NCBI GenBank assembly: GCA_002491065.1
Contig: DKVF01000079.1
Span: 26,741 to 36,477 of the forward strand
DNA from: Peptococcaceae bacterium UBA7185
GTDB lineage: Bacteria > Bacillota > Peptococcia > Peptococcales > Peptococcaceae
Length of the DNA stretch: 9,737 nt
Direction of reading: 5' to 3'
The notes under the pieces were generated by a model, which searched no databases, was not told the origin of the DNA, and worked only from the letters and a program-made list of their open reading frames with translations. The position numbers and the translations under genes were made by a program. Shown in pieces: positions 5,388 to 9,737 of this stretch (the stretch's first letter is position 1; every line of letters begins with the position of its first letter).

Positions 5388-7364
5388 ATGACTGAATCTG
5401 CAGCAGAAGCCAAACGCTTCTACATCACCACACCCATTTATTATCCCAGTGCCAATTTACACATTGGACACGCTTATTGTACCGTTATGGCAGATACCAT
5501 GGTTCGCTACAAACGGATGCAGGGCTACGAGACTTACTTTCTTACTGGCTCCGATGAACACGGGCAAAAAATTGAGCGCGTAGCCAAAGCCCAAGGTGTC
5601 ACACCTATCGAATACACCGACAAAATTGTCGCTACCTTCCAGGCTTTATGGAAACGCCTTTTGATTTCCAACGATGACTTCATCCGTACAACACAGCCGC
5701 GGCACATGGAAGTTGTGCAGAAAATTTTTCAAACAATTTACGACAAAGGCGACATTTACAAATCCGAATATGAAGGTCACTATTGCACGCCCTGCGAAAC
5801 CTTCTTTACCGAACGGCAGCTGGTAGATGGGAACTGCCCAGACTGTGGCCGCCCCACCGAATTAATCAAAGAAGAAAGCTATTTCTTCAAAATGAGCAAA
5901 TATCAGGATCAGCTGCTGCAATATATTGAAGAACACCCTGATTTCATTCAGCCTGCAACACGCCGCAATGAAATGATCAGCTTTATCAAGCAGGGCTTGG
6001 AAGATTTATGTATCTCCCGTACCACCTTTGACTGGGGAATTCCTGTACCCATCGACGATAAGCACGTAATCTATGTATGGTTTGATGCGCTGACCAACTA
6101 TATTTCTGCATTGGGCTATGGTACCGACCATGATGAACTGTATCAGAAATTCTGGCCCGCCGATATCCACTTAGTGGGAAAAGATATCGCGCGGTTTCAC
6201 GCTATCATCTGGCCATGTATTCTCATGGCTGCCGGACTGCCACTGCCCAAGCAGATATTCGGTCACGGCTGGGTATTGTTGAACAGTGGAAAAATGTCCA
6301 AATCCAAAGGCAACGTGGTAGACCCCAACGTTCTTTTAGATAAGTACGGCGTTGATGCCATCCGTTATTTCTTACTGCGGGAAATTTCTACTGGCTCCGA
6401 CGGCTACTATTCCGAGGAAGCATTGGTAAAACGCATCAATACCGATTTGGCCAATGACTTCGGAAATCTGATCAGCCGCACTGTGGCCATGATTGATAAA
6501 TATTTTGAAGGCACCGTACCTGCTGCCGCAACAGAACCTGCCAGCGAATTTGACGCAGAATTAAAAGAATTGGCTTTGACTGTAGGCAACGAAGCCGCAG
6601 CTTACTTAGAAAAAATGGATTTCCCCAATGCATTGACTGCAATCTGGAAATTAATCAGCCGCGCCAACAAATACATTGATGAAACTGCTCCATGGGTATT
6701 GGCGAAAGATGCGGAGAAAAAAGCGGCTTTGGGGACTGTACTGTACAATTTGATGGAATGCATCCGTATCAGCACCATCTTGTTGTCTCCGTTTATGCCG
6801 TTGGTTCCGGGCAAAGTAGCCGAGCAGACTGGACAGGCATTGGAAGGACGCACCTGGGCAGATGGCTGCCAATGGGGCGGTATAGAAACTGGCGTCAAAG
6901 TATGTAAAAAAGAAGCCATTTTCCCACGTATTGACCCAAAATCCTTGGATGTGCCAAAAGAAAACGCAAAAACAACTACGCCTGCACCAACTGCTCCAAA
7001 AGAAGAAAAAGCTGCCGCAGAAGGAAAAGCAGAAATCACCTATGATGATTTTGACAAATTGGATTTACGGGTAGTAGAAGTTCTGGAATGCAGCAAAGTG
7101 GAAAAGGCTGATAAACTTTTACAGTTCAAATTGAAAATGGGCGATGAAATTCGCACAGTGGTATCGGGCATCGCTAAATTTTACGAAAATCCGGAAGAAT
7201 TGGTGGGCAAAAAATTAGTCCTGGTTGCCAATCTGGCTCCGAAAAAAATCCGCGGCATCGTTTCCCACGGCATGCTCTTATCTGCTGCCACCGATGACGA
7301 TAGTCTGCTGGAAGTGCTGCAAGTGGCCAAAGCTGATATCCCATCAGGTTCGACCGTTTGCTGA
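5388..7364 (+). CDS. metG: methionyl-tRNA synthetase
   Basis: A 658-residue class I enzyme that charges tRNA-Met in the cytoplasm. The catalytic Rossmann domain has the signature HIGH (25-28) and KMSKS (302-306), both intact. The zinc knuckle between them has a single cysteine set, C133-x2-C136 and C150-x2-C153. The helical anticodon-binding domain covers about 345-500 (for example SRANKYIDETAPW, 424-436). An Ala/Pro/Lys-rich linker (about 522-547) leads to a C-terminal EMAP/tRNA-binding domain (about 549-658, TYDDFDKLDLRVVEV...), the usual dimerising arm of the long MetRS form. Start: ATG at 5388 with GAGGAGG at 5374-5380, 7-base spacing. Expression is controlled by the Met T-box leader. The 170 bases between leader terminator and start code for nothing recognisable. 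tatD follows after 9 bases. Confidence 0.98.
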   Translation: MTESAAEAKRFYITTPIYYPSANLHIGHAYCTVMADTMVRYKRMQGYETYFLTGSDEHGQKIERVAKAQGVTPIEYTDKIVATFQALWKRLLISNDDFIRTTQPRHMEVVQKIFQTIYDKGDIYKSEYEGHYCTPCETFFTERQLVDGNCPDCGRPTELIKEESYFFKMSKYQDQLLQYIEEHPDFIQPATRRNEMISFIKQGLEDLCISRTTFDWGIPVPIDDKHVIYVWFDALTNYISALGYGTDHDELYQKFWPADIHLVGKDIARFHAIIWPCILMAAGLPLPKQIFGHGWVLLNSGKMSKSKGNVVDPNVLLDKYGVDAIRYFLLREISTGSDGYYSEEALVKRINTDLANDFGNLISRTVAMIDKYFEGTVPAAATEPASEFDAELKELALTVGNEAAAYLEKMDFPNALTAIWKLISRANKYIDETAPWVLAKDAEKKAALGTVLYNLMECIRISTILLSPFMPLVPGKVAEQTGQALEGRTWADGCQWGGIETGVKVCKKEAIFPRIDPKSLDVPKENAKTTTPAPTAPKEEKAAAEGKAEITYDDFDKLDLRVVEVLECSKVEKADKLLQFKLKMGDEIRTVVSGIAKFYENPEELVGKKLVLVANLAPKKIRGIVSHGMLLSAATDDDSLLEVLQVAKADIPSGSTVC

Positions 7365-7373
7365 GGTTCTATC

Positions 7374-8144
7374 ATGTTAAATTACTTTGATACCCACGCT
7401 CATATTCTGGATGAAAAGTTTGATGAGGACCGCTCCGATGTAATACAACGCATCTATGATAATATGGCACTGACTGTCAACATTGGCTGCAATTTCGCTG
7501 ACTGTCCCCGCACCGTAGCACTGGCCGAGGAATATGAAAAACTTTATGCTGCGGTGGGACTGCATCCCGAGGACGTCACAACCTACACAGAGGAAGGCTG
7601 GGATATGATTTGCCAATTGGCCGCCCACCCAAAGGTAGTGGGAATCGGCGAGACCGGTCTGGATTATTATTGGGATGTGTCCACCAAGGACGCGCAAAAA
7701 AAATTGTTTCAGCAACACATTGATTTGGCCTGTCAACTAAACAAGCCTCTGATTATTCACGACCGGGAAGCCCACGGTGATACGCTGGACATTCTGCAAC
7801 ACAGTCACGCACGGCAGGTAGGCGGCATCTTGCATGCCTTCTCCGGCAGTATAGAAATGATGCAGGAGGTTATAAAATTAGGCTTTTATATCGGTCTGGG
7901 CGGAACTGTCACCTTTAAAAACGCCCGTGTTCCCGTGGAAGTCGCTGCCGCCGTTCCATTGGAACGACTGGTACTGGAAACCGATTGTCCCTATCTCACA
8001 CCTGTGCCCTTCCGCGGCAAACGCAACGAACCGATGTTGGTGCGCTACACCGCTGAAAGAATCGCAGAGATTCGCGGCATTCCTGTAGAAGAATTGGTAG
8101 AAGCAACTTACCAAAACGGAAAAGAAATATATCAAATCAAATAG
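7374..8144 (+). CDS. tatD: TatD-family metal-dependent deoxyribonuclease
   Basis: A 256-residue protein of normal TatD length. TatD enzymes are cytoplasmic TIM-barrel metal-dependent nucleases linked to DNA repair and DNA turnover. All metal ligands are visible: H8 and H10 (DTHAH), E93 (GIGETGLDYYW), H129 (PLIIHDREA), H154 (LHAFSGS) and D204 (LETDCPYLTP), together with the C-terminal RGKRNEP motif. The start at 7374 is supported by GAGG (7363-7366), which overlaps the metG stop codon, and the 9-base gap implies co-transcription with metG, so the T-box should also control it. The same metS-yabD pairing is found in Bacillus. A strong terminator follows directly. Confidence 0.95.
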   Translation: MLNYFDTHAHILDEKFDEDRSDVIQRIYDNMALTVNIGCNFADCPRTVALAEEYEKLYAAVGLHPEDVTTYTEEGWDMICQLAAHPKVVGIGETGLDYYWDVSTKDAQKKLFQQHIDLACQLNKPLIIHDREAHGDTLDILQHSHARQVGGILHAFSGSIEMMQEVIKLGFYIGLGGTVTFKNARVPVEVAAAVPLERLVLETDCPYLTPVPFRGKRNEPMLVRYTAERIAEIRGIPVEELVEATYQNGKEIYQIK

Positions 8145-8191
8145 AAAAACAGCATTGTGGTACAAACAAACCTACCGCAATGCTGTTTTTT
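8145..8191. terminator. bidirectional terminator between tatD and the XRE gene
   Basis: An 18-bp stem (8145-8162 with 8173-8190), interrupted by only one T-G wobble, surrounds a 10-base loop; T-runs flank it on both strands. It begins right after the tatD stop codon and lies about 50 bases past the end of the convergent regulator gene, so it can end transcription from both sides. Confidence 0.9.
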
Positions 8192-8239
8192 CGTCACTGA
8201 ACGATTTTCTTTTTTGCTCACGTTTCTGGATGGAGCCTT

Positions 8240-8686
8240 TTACTTCGTCTGTTTCCAATGGTTCAACTTCGACAACTGCACTTCGAAATATGCCCGCACC
8301 TGTTCTGGCGACCAGTTTTCATTGGACATGTGCCCGGCAAGAAAATCAAGTAATTCCTCCTTGCTTGTATAGACGAATTTTCCATCTGCATAGCACCATT
8401 TACAGTATTCTTCATTAAAGGTCCCATCGGTTTCTTTACTGATGGAAGAATCATCAAGGGGCATGCCGCAGCATTGACAAATTAACTTTCTCGGAGAACC
8501 CAAAAGCGTATTGATTGAAACGTCAAACAGCTTTGACAACAGTTTCAGTGTTTCTGTATTGGGAATGGTTTCGCCATTTTCCCAGCGGGATACCGCCTGA
8601 CGCGTCACGTGGATTTTTTCTGCAAGCTCATCCTGAGAGAATCCATTCTTGGTCCGCAACTCCAATATCACATTTTTTGTTTCCAT
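8240..8686 (-). CDS. XRE-family regulator with C-terminal zinc ribbon
   Basis: A 148-residue protein. Residues 5-60 are a Cro/C1-type helix-turn-helix (ILELRTKNGFSQDELAEKI, recognition region VTRQAVSRWENGETIPN, then LLSKLFDVSINTLLG). Residues 68-103 are a putative zinc ribbon with C70, C72, C73, C95 and C98 (ICQCCGMPLDD ... EEYCKWCYADG). The helical tail may be for protein contacts. This HTH plus zinc-ribbon arrangement recurs in Firmicutes and is uncharacterised as far as I know; a metal or redox sensor is possible but unproven. The preferred start is ATG at 8684-8686, giving METKNVILEL as in relatives. A GTG at 8692 in the same frame has closer spacing (6 bases) to GAGG (8699-8702), and the reading MIMETK cannot be excluded. 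It is a lone gene with its own promoter. Confidence 0.88.
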   Translation of the reverse strand: METKNVILELRTKNGFSQDELAEKIHVTRQAVSRWENGETIPNTETLKLLSKLFDVSINTLLGSPRKLICQCCGMPLDDSSISKETDGTFNEEYCKWCYADGKFVYTSKEELLDFLAGHMSNENWSPEQVRAYFEVQLSKLNHWKQTK

Positions 8687-8710
8687 AATCACTCATCACC
8701 TCTTGTAGTT

Positions 8711-8739
8711 ATTATAACTTCCTCGCTGCCAAAAACCAA
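8711..8739 (-). promoter_or_regulatory. putative promoter of the XRE/zinc-ribbon gene
   Basis: On the minus strand a perfect TATAAT (8711-8716) lies 17 bp from a moderate -35, TTGGTT (8734-8739), close to the gene start. A small hairpin, AGCAAC-TCGCT-GTTGCT (8739-8755), abuts the -35 and could be an operator. Confidence 0.55.
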
Positions 8740-8895
8740 GCAACTCGCTGTTGCTATTTGAGGAAATGCTTACTTTTCAAAATCCAATATAAGCAACCTT
8801 CAAGCTGTATATGAAACATAATAGCTTAAATATTTCATAATGCATTCTACAAAATTAGACGCTAACGTGATTTTTATTTAAACCACCCGCAATAG

Positions 8896-8942
8896 AAAAA
8901 GCAACCCATTACAACGAAATACTTCATTGTAACGAGTTGCTT
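8896..8942 (-). terminator. Rho-independent terminator of fhs
   Basis: Read leftward, a 20-base arm (8923-8942) pairs with 8899-8918 around a 4-base loop, with a few G-U pairs and mismatches, and the stem runs into five T residues (8896-8900 on the minus strand). It begins about 35 bases past the fhs stop codon. The rest of the gap between the XRE gene and fhs (about 8756-8895) is AT-rich, and I see nothing recognisable in it. Confidence 0.8.
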
Positions 8943-8976
8943 CTGTTTGCTCGCCTTATGCTGGATTATTTTTACG

Positions 8977-9737
8977 TTAGAACAACCCGGAAATTTTCCC
9001 GTCATTGTCTACATCAATTTTTTCTGCTGACGGCACTTTTGGCAGACCTGGCATGGTCATAATGTCACCGGTATATACAACCACAAAGCCTGCACCTGCA
9101 GATACTTTTACGTTGCTGATGTTCACGCGGAAGTTTTCTGGAGCACCCAGCAAAGTGGGAGTATCGGAGAAAGAATATTGAGTCTTTGCCATACAAATCG
9201 GCAATTTATCATAGCCCAGTTCTTCCAGTCGTTTAATTTCTTTTTTGGCAGCTGGAGCATAATCCACACCAGCACCATGATATACTTTCGTCACAATGGC
9301 ATGAATCTTGTCCATAATACTGTCATTCACATCATAGCTATACTGCAGCTTTGCGCTGCTGCCTTCCGCCAGGCGCACTACTTCTGCCGCCAAATCTTTG
9401 CCGCCTTCACTGCCTTTGCCCCAAACTTCGGACAATGCTACGTTTACGCCTAATTCTTTGCATTTATCATAAATCAACTGCAATTCTGCTTCTGTATCAG
9501 TTGGGAAGCGATTGATTGCCACAACTGCCGGTAAACCGAATACTTTGGTAATATTTTCAATATGCCGCAATAAGTTGGGCAGTCCTTGTTCCAGAGCAGC
9601 TAAATTTTCGTTGCTCAAATCCGCTTTCGCAACGCCGCCATTATATTTCAAAGCGCGCACTGTAGCGACAATCACAACGACATCTGGCTGTATGTTCATC
9701 TTCCGACACTTGATATCCAGGAATTTTTCTGCACCCA
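8977..9737 (-). CDS. fhs: formate-tetrahydrofolate ligase, C-terminal part (cut by window edge)
   Basis: The reading frame stays open to the window edge; the first complete codons read GAEKFLDIKCRK before MNIQPD, so the internal ATG at 9699 is not the start. About 253 residues are present, roughly the last 45% of a protein that is normally near 555. The enzyme joins formate to tetrahydrofolate with ATP to give 10-formyl-THF, feeding purine synthesis and one-carbon metabolism (the Wood-Ljungdahl methyl branch in acetogens). Recognisable blocks are VVVIVATVRALKYNGG, GLPAVVAINRFPTDTEAE, MAKTQYSFSDTP, and the terminal TMPGLPKVPSAEKIDVDNDG with KISGLF. The ATP P-loop lies in the missing N-terminal part. 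The presence of fhs does not by itself mean acetogenesis, as many fermenters carry it. Confidence 0.96.
   Translation of the reverse strand, partial: GAEKFLDIKCRKMNIQPDVVVIVATVRALKYNGGVAKADLSNENLAALEQGLPNLLRHIENITKVFGLPAVVAINRFPTDTEAELQLIYDKCKELGVNVALSEVWGKGSEGGKDLAAEVVRLAEGSSAKLQYSYDVNDSIMDKIHAIVTKVYHGAGVDYAPAAKKEIKRLEELGYDKLPICMAKTQYSFSDTPTLLGAPENFRVNISNVKVSAGAGFVVVYTGDIMTMPGLPKVPSAEKIDVDNDGKISGLF

Overview
The window looks like chromosomal DNA from a low- to mid-GC anaerobic Bacillota (Firmicutes). The support is an AbrB transition-state regulator, a T-box riboswitch on a methionyl-tRNA synthetase gene, strong GGAGG-type ribosome binding sites, sigmaA-type promoters, a formate-tetrahydrofolate ligase, and a consensus Bacillus-type parS site at the left edge. 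A Negativicutes or Clostridia member is the best guess; genus cannot be fixed from the sequence alone. A parS site close to abrB-metG-tatD suggests the origin-proximal part of the chromosome, because abrB, metS and yabD (tatD) are also neighbours near oriC in Bacillus subtilis.

Layout, left to right. 1-34: a perfect 34-bp palindrome with parS at its centre. 82-828 (-): a membrane-anchored YdcF/SanA-like DUF218 protein. 875-918: a strong bidirectional terminator. 943-1209 (-): abrB, with a clear promoter at 1286-1314. 1304-~1497: a ~190-bp segment that recurs at 4838-~5030. Between the two copies lies a module of about 3.3 kb: an amidohydrolase-like protein (1654-2502, -), a DASS/SLC13-like transporter (2525-3898, -) and a divergent TetR-family regulator (4144-4722, +). 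The second copy of the repeat is the working promoter and 5' part of the T-box leader of metG (5388-7364, +), which is followed closely by tatD (7374-8144, +). A convergent XRE/zinc-ribbon regulator (8240-8686, -) and the 3' part of fhs (8977 to the window end, -) complete the window.

The most interesting point is the repeat pair. abrB divergent from metG-tatD is the order known in Bacillus. Here that divergent intergenic region is split by the transporter/hydrolase/regulator module, and the metG promoter plus the start of its T-box leader is present on both sides. The left copy keeps a promoter and a decayed Stem I but has no specifier codon, T-box or terminator. I read this as an accessory module inserted into the abrB-metG intergenic region with duplication of about 190 bp of target or homologous DNA.

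The module itself looks like a small uptake-and-processing unit for an unidentified, probably carboxylate-type substrate, controlled by its divergent TetR protein. A 12-bp perfect palindrome lies where a repressor would block the transporter promoter. The hydrolase lacks most canonical metal ligands of its superfamily, and the transporter lacks the usual SNT motifs, so the chemistry cannot be assigned by homology.
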